43,468 nucleotides of DNA from Desulfobacteraceae bacterium (GCA_016844935.1 JAERTK010000040.1:1-43468); one strand, 5' to 3'; shown: positions 8,585 to 17,159, counted from the stretch's first letter. Numbers and translations are program-made. Notes: generated by a model from the sequence alone, not told the origin.

Positions 8585-9247
8585 ATGGTTTGTTTTGCGG
8601 TATCCCGAAAGTATAAAGGGTATTGCGTTGCCGGAAAGGAATTGGCGAACAGGTCGGAATCGCCCTGGATTCGCCCAGTCAGTTCCAATGCCATGGGTGA
8701 GCTTCCTTTAAAAACAATCCTGCTGGAAGACGGCAATAAGCCCGGGTTTCTGGACATTATCAAAATTGCCATCAAAAAACCGCTCCCCCATTATTACCAG
8801 ACGGAAAACTGTCTCGTCGATGCTGACAAAAGGTGGGAAAGAGTGGGGCGGCTAAAGTGTGAAGAACTGGGTGAATACTGTGACCGTATGGACACGCCTT
8901 GGGAAAACGGACACCATAGTGTAAACGGCACCAACGACAGGATTCCCATTGAAGTTGCAAATGAGCGGTGTGAATCATCTCTGGTATTGATAGAACCCCG
9001 GGATTTATACCTGATTCTGACGACGGGTTTAACCTATAAGCAAAAGATTCGTGCGGAATTTGTGTATAGCGGCGCTACCTACAACCTTTCCGTGACCGAT
9101 CCGTTTGTGGGGAAAATCTACGCAGATCGGAAGGCAGGACGTTACAGAATTGAAGAGAGCCCTCTCTATCTCTGCATCAGTCTGGGGGAATCGCTGGATG
9201 GGTATTCCTACAAACTGGTGGCAGGGATGATCGGGCTTAGGGGATAG
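8585..9247 (+). CDS. dual OB-domain-like protein, in frame with the tail of the broken RecQ
   Basis: From VCFAVSRKYKGYCVAGKE onward the 220 residues resemble dual OB-domain proteins (conserved CxAxSRK..G.CVAG near the start, WIRPVS around 30). The frame is open from before 8372 and carries EDDRKLERDYQNG and GAIRSRIKKL upstream of this ATG, so the domain could be the C-terminal part of a RecQ fusion or a gene whose true start was lost in the deletion. There is no obvious ribosome-binding site at 8585. It is followed six bases later by a DUF488 gene, probably in the same operon. A nucleic-acid-related role is only an inference from the fold. Confidence 0.5.
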   Translation: MVCFAVSRKYKGYCVAGKELANRSESPWIRPVSSNAMGELPLKTILLEDGNKPGFLDIIKIAIKKPLPHYYQTENCLVDADKRWERVGRLKCEELGEYCDRMDTPWENGHHSVNGTNDRIPIEVANERCESSLVLIEPRDLYLILTTGLTYKQKIRAEFVYSGATYNLSVTDPFVGKIYADRKAGRYRIEESPLYLCISLGESLDGYSYKLVAGMIGLRG

Positions 9248-9253
9248 CAATTT

Positions 9254-9871
9254 ATGAAAAATAATATATTTACAATCGGTCATTCCACGCACCCTTTGGA
9301 AGAATTCATCGAACTGCTCCGCCGGCACGGTATTTCTGCATTATGTGATGTCCGGTCCAGCCCCTACAGCCGCTATAACCCCCAGTTCAACCGGGAGACG
9401 ATTCAGGCTGAGCTGAAAAAGGACGGCATTGCCTACGTTTATCTGGGAAAGGAGCTGGGGCCGCGAAGTGATGACCCGGACTGTTATGAAGAGGGCCGGG
9501 TCCGGTACGACCGGCTGGCCGAAACGGAATTATTTCAGAAAGGCATTCGCCGGTTGAAAGAAGGTATGAAGTCCTTTCAGATCGCCCTCATGTGTTCCGA
9601 AAAGGATCCGGTCATGTGCCATCGTACGATACTGGTGTGCCGCGTATTGGAAAAGGAGGGGATTTCCATCGGTCACATCCTGGAAGACGGCAGTATTGAA
9701 ACCCACGAAGACGCCATGAAGCGGTTGCGGGAGTTGTTGAAGCTGCCGGAAGCGGATATGTTCAGGTTGCCCGGGGAGATGATTCAACGGGCTTATGACC
9801 TGCAGGGCCGGAAGATCGCTTACGTGAAGGATGAAAATGAAATCTCCGAAGAGGGAAAGGGCGTGTCATGA
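9254..9871 (+). CDS. DUF488 family protein
   Basis: A 205-residue DUF488 protein with the family signatures TIGHSTHPLEEF at 6-17, DVRSSPYSRYNPQFN at about 32-46, and CSEKDPVMCHR at about 114-124. The biochemical function of DUF488 is unknown. The conserved Cys/His/Arg set suggests a catalytic or ligand site. It follows the dual-OB gene by six bases and overlaps a second DUF488 gene by ATGA (9868-9871). Confidence 0.85.
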   Translation: MKNNIFTIGHSTHPLEEFIELLRRHGISALCDVRSSPYSRYNPQFNRETIQAELKKDGIAYVYLGKELGPRSDDPDCYEEGRVRYDRLAETELFQKGIRRLKEGMKSFQIALMCSEKDPVMCHRTILVCRVLEKEGISIGHILEDGSIETHEDAMKRLRELLKLPEADMFRLPGEMIQRAYDLQGRKIAYVKDENEISEEGKGVS

Positions 9872-10310
9872 ACCAGGTAAAGCTTTTCACCATCGGTTTT
9901 ACGAAAAAATCCGCTGAAACTTTTTTGGCAGGCTGCAGAAAGCAGGCGTCAAACGCCTCATCGATGTGCGATTGAACAATGTCTCCCAGTTGGCGGGGTT
10001 TGCTAAACGGGATGACCTGGCCTATTTCTTGAGGGCGCTATGTGATTGCGAATACCGGCACGAGCCGCGGCTGGCCCCCACCAAAGAGATCCTGGACGGG
10101 TACAAGAAGAAGACAATTGACTGGGGAACATACGAGACCCGGTTCCTGGAGCTACTTGAAAGGCGAAAAGTGCAGGACTTGGTCTCAGCCGAGGAACTTG
10201 TAAACGCCTGCGTACTGTGCAGTGAACCCACACCGGAAAACTGCCACCGGCGCCTGGTGGCCGAATTCTTTAAGGAACAGTTCCATACGTTGGGCATATA
10301 TCATTTGTGA
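9868..10310 (+). pseudogene. second DUF488 gene, frameshifted at a T run
   Basis: The ATG at 9868 begins MNQVKLFTIGFTKKSAETF, a DUF488 start, but the frame closes at a TGA about 105 bases in. The remainder (LIDVRLNNVSQLAGF, then CVLCSEPTPENCHRRLVAEFF) is in the next frame to 10310. One extra T in the T6 run at 9921-9926 would restore a normal reading through AETFFGRLQKAG. It may be a true mutation, a slippage or phase-variable site, or a sequence error. If frame-restored it would be about 147 residues, a usual size for this family. Confidence 0.7.
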
Positions 10311-10350
10311 GCGGTTTAAATGTAAAGATATAGGATGTCCCCATCCCCAC

Positions 10351-11346
10351 CTATTTCACTAGAATCAGCGTATTGAGGCCGAGATCTGGAATTCTAGCAT
10401 TCTCCAGGGTTTTTAAGAGATTAATGTGAAAAGCTTTTGGAGAGGGTCGCACATATGTTGGGTTCATGCAAGTGCCCTCATTTTTCCTGCAATCGGGTGA
10501 CAGGCAAAAAGGACAAGGAATAGAGTAATAAAAGGCGAAAGCCAAATGGTCAGTTTCCTCTAAGAATCTTTCTATTTTCAACAGCTGCCTGATTAGCACT
10601 TTTGCATCACGTTTTGTTGCCGGCTGGTTGGAAGTGGTGACGATAACTACGCTGTTGAAATTAGAAAGGAATTCCTTGCTATCCTGTCCGTTGCCGCCGG
10701 CGATAATGACTTCTGAAAGAGGAATACCATAACAACAAATACTTTCTCCGGGTGATAGCGCAGTGATATCATAGGGTAAGTTGATTGTATTATCCCTTTG
10801 GATTTGGTCTTTGTAATCCAGCTTTGCGGTTTTTGGAATGCCTATGAAGTCAGTCCCGTAAAAAAGGGGAACGTGATATTCCTGACGCAATTGCAGGGCT
10901 ATGAGTTTATTGATCGCCATGCCGCCCACACAGACCCGCGTGCCATCTATTTTTGCAGACAAGAGGTCCAAAAGTTCCCGCAAATTGGGAATGCAGGTGT
11001 TGAGCATACATGAAATGTTGAGGACATTTGGTTGATGCTTATCAACGGCTTCGAGCCAGGTACGGGGTCTTATTTTTGTTCCGAGGTCAAAAACAGTGTG
11101 ACCGTGGGTTTTCCAAAGTTGTTTGAGTAGCGCGGAACCCAGTTCCAGGTCGGCCGGCGCCATCGCCCCAGATACAATGGTCAGAGGTTTGGCGGGGGTC
11201 TCCGGTGGTAAAAAGGAAAAGCAATAAGTCAGGGCTTGGGAAATGGCATAAATGTCAGAGACTAAAACCCTTTCATCCGGTTGGATATTTTTGGCCAATC
11301 GAAAGCCATTATGGGAGAGCATGTATTGAAATCTTCGACTAGACAC
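10351..11346 (-). CDS. cobalamin-binding-fold protein with DUF2284-like cysteine cluster
   Basis: Residues about 55-150 follow the B12-binding Rossmann pattern (APADLELGSALL, HTVFDLG, NVLNISCML, RVCVGGMAI). The Asp-x-His-x-x-Gly motif carrying the cobalt-ligating His is not there; the equivalent stretch reads ADLELG. The C-terminus has four cysteines, C278, C281, C286 and C293, followed by YVRPSPKA, like DUF2284 predicted metal-binding proteins. The start is GTG and overlaps the end of the upstream minus-strand frame (11262-11555), so this may be the larger part of a frameshifted gene. A redox or corrinoid-related role is only inferred. Confidence 0.55.
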   Translation of the reverse strand: MSSRRFQYMLSHNGFRLAKNIQPDERVLVSDIYAISQALTYCFSFLPPETPAKPLTIVSGAMAPADLELGSALLKQLWKTHGHTVFDLGTKIRPRTWLEAVDKHQPNVLNISCMLNTCIPNLRELLDLLSAKIDGTRVCVGGMAINKLIALQLRQEYHVPLFYGTDFIGIPKTAKLDYKDQIQRDNTINLPYDITALSPGESICCYGIPLSEVIIAGGNGQDSKEFLSNFNSVVIVTTSNQPATKRDAKVLIRQLLKIERFLEETDHLAFAFYYSIPCPFCLSPDCRKNEGTCMNPTYVRPSPKAFHINLLKTLENARIPDLGLNTLILVK

Positions 11347-11555
11347 GCCATTAACAGGATTGAAATATCACGGACTGTATTTTCAGCGCGAAGCGATTTG
11401 ATGAGCGCTGAGATGTTTTGTTTTGTCTCTTTTTCGTCTATAATTGGTAGGTTATAGGATCCTTGTTTGGATTGAAGAATGCGGCCATCGGTGTTTCTTT
11501 TAAAAGAGGTTGCGGAGCGGATGGAAGTTGTCACTTGGAAAATGTTTGATTTCAT
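11262..11555 (-). CDS. small hypothetical protein, possibly the split N-terminus of the corrinoid-like gene
   Basis: A 97-residue minus-strand frame starting MKSNIFQV. The first 70 residues are polar and helical and end in ISILLMAC; the last 25 overlap the next gene in another frame and look like shadow sequence. This would be expected if a frameshift near 11346-11360 split one protein of about 400 residues into two. No known domain is recognised. Confidence 0.35.
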   Translation of the reverse strand: MKSNIFQVTTSIRSATSFKRNTDGRILQSKQGSYNLPIIDEKETKQNISALIKSLRAENTVRDISILLMACLVEDFNTCSPIMAFDWPKISNRMKGF

Positions 11556-11557
11556 GT

Positions 11558-11747
11558 TTTCATAACGATCGAAAAACAGGATGCGGGGATATCAAAGGAC
11601 CGCATTTTCTACCGGTGGCGGGATGAATATCACAGGAAAATATTCGGGCAGCTGAACCTGGAGGGGCTCGATTTTTCCCGGCAGGTGTCGAAAATCAGGA
11701 CAACGGATGTATGGATGGGGTATGCGTTGACGCTGCGGGAGTGAGGG
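11558..11747 (+). other. open frame without start, possible gene remnant
   Basis: The plus-strand frame between the hypothetical gene and repeat copy 3 is open for about 63 codons (for example FYRWRDEYHRKIFG and TDVWMGYALT) and ends on a stop that lies inside the repeat. There is no start codon or ribosome-binding site. It may be the tail of a lost gene cut by the repeat; I do not recognise it. Confidence 0.2.
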
Positions 11748-11800
11748 GCGCGGGAGCGCCCGCCGGTGCGTTCCCACGCAGAGCATGGGAACGAGGGGGA
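11732..11800 (+). repeat. palindromic repeat, copy 3
   Basis: Nearly identical to 7092-7160: GCTGCGGGAGTGAGGGGCGC, then a GGGAGCGCC arm, then GCGTTCCCA..TGGGAACG. The element lies between two minus-strand genes, in the gap 11556-11857. Confidence 0.75.
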
Positions 11801-11857
11801 AGAAGGGTTTGAGCGCATTTAAGTTTATAAGTTAAGAACGTCCCGTCTTCACTCTTT

Positions 11858-13894
11858 TTACACCACCTCAACCAGATTGCAGTGAAAGGCGCAGCTTTCG
11901 CCCATGTCCGTGAGTTCCTGACTGGTCAAATGATTGATCCCGTGATTTCCGGCCATGAACCGGGGCCAGTAAATCCCTTCCGCCACCGTGACACCCGGGG
12001 ATGTTTCATCGGTTACCCGGGCCGTCAGAAAAACCTCCCCCCGGTCATTGTAGACCCGAATCTGCGTATGGTCTTCTATCCCCCGTTTTTTCGCATCATC
12101 GGGATGGATCATCAGGGTGGCGGGCCCTGCCTTTTTCCGAAGATCATCAATTTCATTAAAAGTGGAATTTAAGAACTGATGTCGGGGCGGGGTGATCAAC
12201 TGAAGCTTGAAGCGCCCCTCCCCTTCCCTGTCCACACTGGGCTCCCCGTTTGGCAGCGGGTCCAGTCCCATGGCCGCCATGTTTTGGGAATAAAATTCGA
12301 TCTTACCGGAAGGGGTGCCGAAACCGCCTTCAATAATGTCGGACAGCACCTGAAGACGAACGGGCCGTCCCGTCTCCAGGCGATCCAGCGTAATCCCTTT
12401 AAGATAAGGTGAACCGGATGCCAGGAGCGATTCGATGATCTCCGGTTCCGATTGGCTGAAACAGGGCTCTTTAAAGCCGAACCGGTGCGCCAGGTCCTGA
12501 AAGACGGTCAGCGCGGAACGGGCTTCTCCCACCGGTTCGATCACAGGGTGGGCCATCTGAAGGTAATAGTGTCCATAGCTTCGGTACAGGTCCGTGGATT
12601 CCATGGATGTGGCACCAGGGAGCACCAGATCCGCGTAAAGGGCCGTTTCGCTCATGACGATTTCATGGACCACCGTAAAGAGATCCTCCCGCAAAAGTCC
12701 CTGGAGAACCTGAGCAGAATCGGGAGCGACAACGGCTGGGTTGCTGTGGTAGACGTGGAGCGCCTTGACGGGCGGATCGGATAGCCGGATCAAAGCCGAA
12801 CCCAGCTGCACCATATTGATGGTCCTCGGCGCTGTTGAATCCAGGGATTCCTGAATCACGGCCTCCATATTAAAATCAAACGCCGCCGACGTGGATCTGG
12901 TGATGCCCCCGCCCTTTTTGTGGATGGCACCCACCAGGGCCGGGAGCAGGGCAATGGTCCGCATGGCCATGCCGCCCTTGAGCTGGCGTGCCGGCCCCCA
13001 GCCCGTGCGGATGTAGGGAGCCCTTGCGAACCCGTAACGGCGGGCCAGGTCCTGGATTTGGGATGCGGGGACGCCCGTTATATCCGCCACACGCTGGGGC
13101 GCGTATTCATTGAGGCGTGGTTTTAGCTTTTCAAACCCGATGGTGTGCTCCCGGATAAAGGTTTCATCCAGGAGATTATTTTTTACCAGAACGTTCATGA
13201 TGCCCAAAGCAAGGGCAGCATCCGTACCGGGCTTCAGTTTGAGATGGAAGTCCGCTTTTTTGGCGGTGCGGTTCTCATAGGGGTCGATGGCCACAATGGC
13301 GGCGCCCTTTTTCCGGGCTTTGAGGAAAAAGGGCCATGCATGCATATTGGTGGAGAGGGTATTGGTTCCCCAGAGGATGATCAAATCGGAATCCACCGAG
13401 GATTCGATGTCGGTTGTGGGGATATTCCCCATGCTGGCGGAAAACCCCGCCTCGGCTGCCGCACTGCAGATGGTCCTCTTAAGCCTGGATGCCCCCAGTT
13501 TGTGAAAAAAAGGATGGCCCGCATGAAACTGCACCACCCCCATGGTACCGGCGTAGGAATAGGGTAAAATGGCCTCACTGCCGAAATCCGAAATAATCCC
13601 CCGGTAGCGATCCACGATTTCATCCAGGGCCTGGTCCCATGAAATCCGCTTAAACGCCCCGGCCCCTTTGGGCCCTACCCGTTTCAAGGGATGATGAACC
13701 CGCAAGGAGGAATGAATCCGTTCTCCATAGTGCCTGACCTTTTCGCAGACGGCACCACGGGTGAAGGGATGGTCCGGATCCCCCTTGACTGAAACCACCC
13801 TCCCCTCTTCCACGCCCACCAGAAGCCCGCAGGTATCCGGGCAATCGTGTGGGCACACCGAGCGTTTATAGCCCAATTCATTTAAGCCAGGCAT
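11858..13894 (-). CDS. molybdopterin oxidoreductase (DMSO reductase superfamily)
   Basis: A 678-residue Mo/W-bis-MGD enzyme. The N-terminal [4Fe-4S] site has C14, C18, C22 and C50 (VCPHDCPDTCG and GAVCEK). C143, in RTICSAAAEAG, is at the position expected for the metal ligand. The molybdopterin dinucleotide-binding domain is at the C-terminus, with PPRHQFLNSTF near 580. There is no twin-arginine signal, so it is predicted to be cytoplasmic. No electron-transfer or membrane subunit lies beside it. It belongs to the uncharacterised anaerobic dehydrogenase group often annotated as formate dehydrogenase-like; the substrate cannot be inferred. A GGGGAG precedes the ATG at good spacing. Confidence 0.85.
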   Translation of the reverse strand: MPGLNELGYKRSVCPHDCPDTCGLLVGVEEGRVVSVKGDPDHPFTRGAVCEKVRHYGERIHSSLRVHHPLKRVGPKGAGAFKRISWDQALDEIVDRYRGIISDFGSEAILPYSYAGTMGVVQFHAGHPFFHKLGASRLKRTICSAAAEAGFSASMGNIPTTDIESSVDSDLIILWGTNTLSTNMHAWPFFLKARKKGAAIVAIDPYENRTAKKADFHLKLKPGTDAALALGIMNVLVKNNLLDETFIREHTIGFEKLKPRLNEYAPQRVADITGVPASQIQDLARRYGFARAPYIRTGWGPARQLKGGMAMRTIALLPALVGAIHKKGGGITRSTSAAFDFNMEAVIQESLDSTAPRTINMVQLGSALIRLSDPPVKALHVYHSNPAVVAPDSAQVLQGLLREDLFTVVHEIVMSETALYADLVLPGATSMESTDLYRSYGHYYLQMAHPVIEPVGEARSALTVFQDLAHRFGFKEPCFSQSEPEIIESLLASGSPYLKGITLDRLETGRPVRLQVLSDIIEGGFGTPSGKIEFYSQNMAAMGLDPLPNGEPSVDREGEGRFKLQLITPPRHQFLNSTFNEIDDLRKKAGPATLMIHPDDAKKRGIEDHTQIRVYNDRGEVFLTARVTDETSPGVTVAEGIYWPRFMAGNHGINHLTSQELTDMGESCAFHCNLVEVV

Positions 13895-14070
13895 TGAGAA
13901 TTCTCCCCATAACGGTAATTTTCAATATTTCCCTGAGTAAAGCAAGTTGCTTGGAAAAAGGCAAGGGCTTACATTGGAAACCATGATTTGGCGCAATGAT
14001 ACAACCCCCTCGGTTTCCCTTTTCCCCCGGGCATCACACCTGGAATCCCGCCACTTCAGCTTTCATTGAC

Positions 14071-14100
14071 TTGACATCCCCCATCCCATTGAAATATTCT
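14071..14100 (+). promoter_or_regulatory. putative thiLM promoter
   Basis: TTGACA (14071-14076), 18 bases, then TATTCT (14095-14100), 40 bases before the thiL start. The intergenic region 13895-14139 shows no TPP-riboswitch-like conserved boxes that I can recognise. Confidence 0.35.
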
Positions 14101-14139
14101 CCCCTTTATGAAGATATTCACCCCATGTGAGAACCCCTC

Positions 14140-15165
14140 ATGAGCCGGACCCTGGCCCAGGTTGGAGAATTCGGTCTCATTGATCGCATCCATGAGATTA
14201 TTCGGGTTGAGGGCGTTAAACTCCCGAAAAACACCGTCGGTATCGGCGACGACTGCGCCGCTTTTCAACCCCGCCCGGGATATGACCTTCTGGTCACCTG
14301 TGACTGCATGGTGGAGAACCGGCATTATCTGCCGAGGTTTATCACGCCCCTGGACCTGGGTCGCCGGGCCATGGTTCTGAACATCAGCGATGTGGGCGCC
14401 ATGGGTGGGAGGCCCCGATACGCCCTTGTTTCCCTGGGGCTTCGGTCCAGTACCCTGCTCGAAGATGTCATGGCCATTTATCGTGGATTTCTGGCGGAGC
14501 TGAATCCTTTCCAGGCATTTATCATCGGTGGCAATGTAACCCAATCCACTGATGCCAATTTTATTGACATCACCCTGATCGGTGAAGTCGAAACGGGCCG
14601 AATGGTCCGCCGATCCACCGCTGAACCGGGGGACGTGATCCTGGTGACCGGATATCCCGGTCAATCGGCTGCGGGGCTTGAAATTCTGCTCCAGACCGAA
14701 GCGGGTGAATCATGGGATAGAAACCCGCTGATTAATGCCTACCAGTACCCTGCCCATCGCGCCTTTGAGGGGCGTGCCATTGCGGGAACGGGCCTTGCCC
14801 ATGCCATGATTGATACCAGCGACGGCCTTCTGGGTGACCTTGGCCATATCTGTGATGAAAGCGCCGTCGGGGCCGTGCTTTACGAGAAGGACCTCCCCGT
14901 CAGTGAGGCCCTCCGACAGTTTGCCGAAACATCGGGCCGAGGGACCCTGGATTATGTTTTAAAAGAAAGTGATGATTACGAATTGATGGTCACCTGTACC
15001 CCAGACCATGTGGCGGGTATTTGTGATGCAATTGCAGACACCAGTGATGTCCCAGTTACCAGGATCGGCACCGTCACCGGAAACAAAGGCCGAATAGAGA
15101 TCATTGACGCCGCGGGCGATTCCCGGTCTGTTGCCGTATCCGGCTGGGACCATTTTTCACAATAA
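14140..15165 (+). CDS. thiL: thiamine-monophosphate kinase
   Basis: 341 residues. ThiL phosphorylates thiamine monophosphate to the active cofactor TPP using ATP. GIGDDCA at 34-40 is the metal/ATP site; ISDVGAMGG and MIDTSDGLLGDL are also family signatures. The usual VEGVHF stretch reads VENRHY here, a conservative-looking departure. The ribosome-binding site is weak. thiM follows nine bases after the stop, so the two form a small operon covering thiazole salvage and final phosphorylation; other thi genes are not in the window. Confidence 0.92.
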   Translation: MSRTLAQVGEFGLIDRIHEIIRVEGVKLPKNTVGIGDDCAAFQPRPGYDLLVTCDCMVENRHYLPRFITPLDLGRRAMVLNISDVGAMGGRPRYALVSLGLRSSTLLEDVMAIYRGFLAELNPFQAFIIGGNVTQSTDANFIDITLIGEVETGRMVRRSTAEPGDVILVTGYPGQSAAGLEILLQTEAGESWDRNPLINAYQYPAHRAFEGRAIAGTGLAHAMIDTSDGLLGDLGHICDESAVGAVLYEKDLPVSEALRQFAETSGRGTLDYVLKESDDYELMVTCTPDHVAGICDAIADTSDVPVTRIGTVTGNKGRIEIIDAAGDSRSVAVSGWDHFSQ

Positions 15166-15174
15166 GGAGAAAGC

Positions 15175-15984
15175 ATGTTTAATGATGTACTGGCGCATAA
15201 AACCGCCGCAAACCTTACAGAACTCAGAAACAAAAAGCCATTGATCCACAATATCACCAATTTTGTGGTCATGAATTTCACAGCGAACGCCCTCCTGGCG
15301 TTCGGTGCATCACCCGTAATGGCCCATGCACCGGAAGAAGTGGAGGAAATGGTATCCTTTGCCGGCGCCCTGGTTCTCAATATGGGCACCCTGACCGAGC
15401 CTTGGGTGGAGGCCATGCTGATGGCTGGAAAAAAGGCCAATGAACTGGGAATCCCCATTGTCCTGGATCCGGTGGGTGCGGGAGCGACCGTATTTCGAAC
15501 CGCCACGGCCATGAAACTGACAGAATCCCTTTCCATCAGTGTGATCCGTGGAAACGCCTCGGAAGTGCTTTCCCTGGCAGGAGAAGATTCGCAGACAAAA
15601 GGCGTTGATGCGGTTCATGGGGTGGATGAAGCTGAAGGGGCTGCCATAGCGCTTTCCCAAGAATTGGGCGCCACCCTTGCCATAACCGGGGCCGTTGATC
15701 TGGTCACCGATGGAAACCGCGTTCTGAGGATATTTAACGGACACGAACAGATGGGAAATGTCACGGGAACGGGCTGCGTCGCCACCGCGCTCACAGGGGC
15801 ATTTCTGGCTGTTGACGGGGACAGCCTTGAGGCAACGGCCACATCACTGGCAGCTTACGGCCTGGCGGGCGAAGAAGCTGCGGTGGATTCAAAGGGTCCG
15901 GGTTCATTTCATCCAGCCCTGCTGGATGCGTTGTATCACCTGGATTCGGACAAATTGATAAACAAGATTAAGATTAAGGATTAA
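15175..15984 (+). CDS. thiM: hydroxyethylthiazole kinase
   Basis: 269 residues. ThiM phosphorylates 4-methyl-5-(2-hydroxyethyl)thiazole in thiamine salvage. The typical start is KPLIHNITNFVVMN, with GASPVMAHAPEEV following; PVGAG lies near 100 and the GTGC motif of ribokinase-like enzymes (NVTGTGCVATAL) near 200. A clear AAGGAG lies before the ATG. The gene is complete and is coupled with thiL. Confidence 0.94.
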   Translation: MFNDVLAHKTAANLTELRNKKPLIHNITNFVVMNFTANALLAFGASPVMAHAPEEVEEMVSFAGALVLNMGTLTEPWVEAMLMAGKKANELGIPIVLDPVGAGATVFRTATAMKLTESLSISVIRGNASEVLSLAGEDSQTKGVDAVHGVDEAEGAAIALSQELGATLAITGAVDLVTDGNRVLRIFNGHEQMGNVTGTGCVATALTGAFLAVDGDSLEATATSLAAYGLAGEEAAVDSKGPGSFHPALLDALYHLDSDKLINKIKIKD

Positions 15985-16003
15985 ACTTTTGGAATCATAG
16001 ACA

Positions 16004-16049
16004 GTTTCCAGTTTCCGGTTGCCGGTTTAAAAATCGGTGAGCTGGAAAC
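16004..16049 (+). other. inverted repeat after thiM
   Basis: GTTTCCAG (16004-16011) and CTGGAAAC (16042-16049) can pair around a 30-base loop. It may end or attenuate the thiLM transcript, but there is no clean U tract. Confidence 0.25.
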
Positions 16050-16079
16050 CGTTACCTTATTTTGGAATGGTAAATCGCA

Positions 16080-17159
16080 ATGGAAGACCCAACATGCATG
16101 GATAAACAGCAAGGTGCCAGATTTTTCCTCATATTCCTATCCTGCTCCCTGCTGTTGATCCTGAAGCTCTTCTGGACCTTTTTGTCGGCCATCATTCTGG
16201 CCATGCTGATTGTCAGCGTTTTTTATCCCATATATGGGAAGGTTAAGGCTCTTTTCCGAAATCGGGAAATACTGGCTTCCCTTTGTGTTACCGTTTTCAT
16301 CATGTTCACCTTGATTATCCCCATGACCTGGTTCATCAGCACCCTCTCCAACGAGGCTTACGAATTTTACAGCAAGAGCAGCGATAAAGTATCCCTGAAC
16401 AAGATAAAGCAGATCGTGGAGGACGACCCTGTCTGGGCTGAGCGCTTTAAAAAAATAAATAACCTCACAGGGTATGAAATTACACCGGATGCCATAGAGG
16501 ATATGGCGGCTTCCATCGGGAAAAATGTCGGTTTATTCCTGTACGATCAGGTCAGGTCCATCGCCTCAAATCTACTCAATTTCCTGATTCAGTTTTTCCT
16601 GATGGGACTCACCATGTACTATCTCTTCAAAGACGGCGCCAGATTAAAGCGGTATTTTTTCGAACTGCTCCCCGTGCCGGAGGATCACCTGGAAAAGCTG
16701 ACCCATAAATTTCATGAAATGGGTCGGGCCATTGTGCTGGGAAACGGCCTTTCCGGAATCGTTCAGGGAATTCTGGGAGGACTAGGGTTTTTCTTCTTCG
16801 GGCTGGATTCGCCTTTTCTTTGGGGAACCGTCATCTGTTTCATGGCGTTTCTGCCCATTATCGGAGCTTCAGCCGTGTTTATTCCCACCACTATCATCCT
16901 TTTTTTGAATGGAAGCAGTGGACTCGCCATGGGATATCTCATTTACAACCTTTCCTACAGTTCCATCATAGAGTACCTGGTGAAGCCCCGGCTGATCGGG
17001 CAGGGGATGCAGATGAATGCACTCCTCGTATTCATCGGCATTATCGGCGGCATCAAGGTTTTCGGAATCCTGGGAATTGTCTACGGCCCCCTGATTATCA
17101 CGGTGTTCTTGACCCTGGCGGAGATTTACAGGCTTGAATATCGCAACAAAGCCGTATAG
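16080..17159 (+). CDS. AI-2E family transporter (PerM/YdiK-like membrane protein)
   Basis: A 359-residue integral membrane protein with about eight hydrophobic segments. Two are near the N-terminus, one is near 65-85, a soluble helical stretch lies at about 90-155, and then several follow to the end. The C-terminal GIVYGPLIITVFLTL pattern is typical of the AI-2E transporter family. Members are exporters or ion antiporters; autoinducer-2 transport is shown for few. Start is uncertain between 16080 and 16098, since both lack a strong ribosome-binding site. The next gene on this strand is fbp. Confidence 0.85.
   Translation: MEDPTCMDKQQGARFFLIFLSCSLLLILKLFWTFLSAIILAMLIVSVFYPIYGKVKALFRNREILASLCVTVFIMFTLIIPMTWFISTLSNEAYEFYSKSSDKVSLNKIKQIVEDDPVWAERFKKINNLTGYEITPDAIEDMAASIGKNVGLFLYDQVRSIASNLLNFLIQFFLMGLTMYYLFKDGARLKRYFFELLPVPEDHLEKLTHKFHEMGRAIVLGNGLSGIVQGILGGLGFFFFGLDSPFLWGTVICFMAFLPIIGASAVFIPTTIILFLNGSSGLAMGYLIYNLSYSSIIEYLVKPRLIGQGMQMNALLVFIGIIGGIKVFGILGIVYGPLIITVFLTLAEIYRLEYRNKAV

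Noticed and set aside
8585..9247. Reading the dual-OB gene as a certainly independent intact gene
   Set aside because: The same frame is coding upstream of the ATG and joins the broken RecQ, so independence cannot be claimed.
11325..11385. Two ATTGAAAT ends 36 bases apart, resembling CRISPR repeat ends
   Set aside because: Only eight bases are shared, there is no third copy, and the sequence lies inside coding frames.
13895..14139. Possible TPP riboswitch before thiL
   Set aside because: None of the conserved TPP-aptamer boxes can be seen, and the promoter candidate leaves a leader of only about 35 bases.
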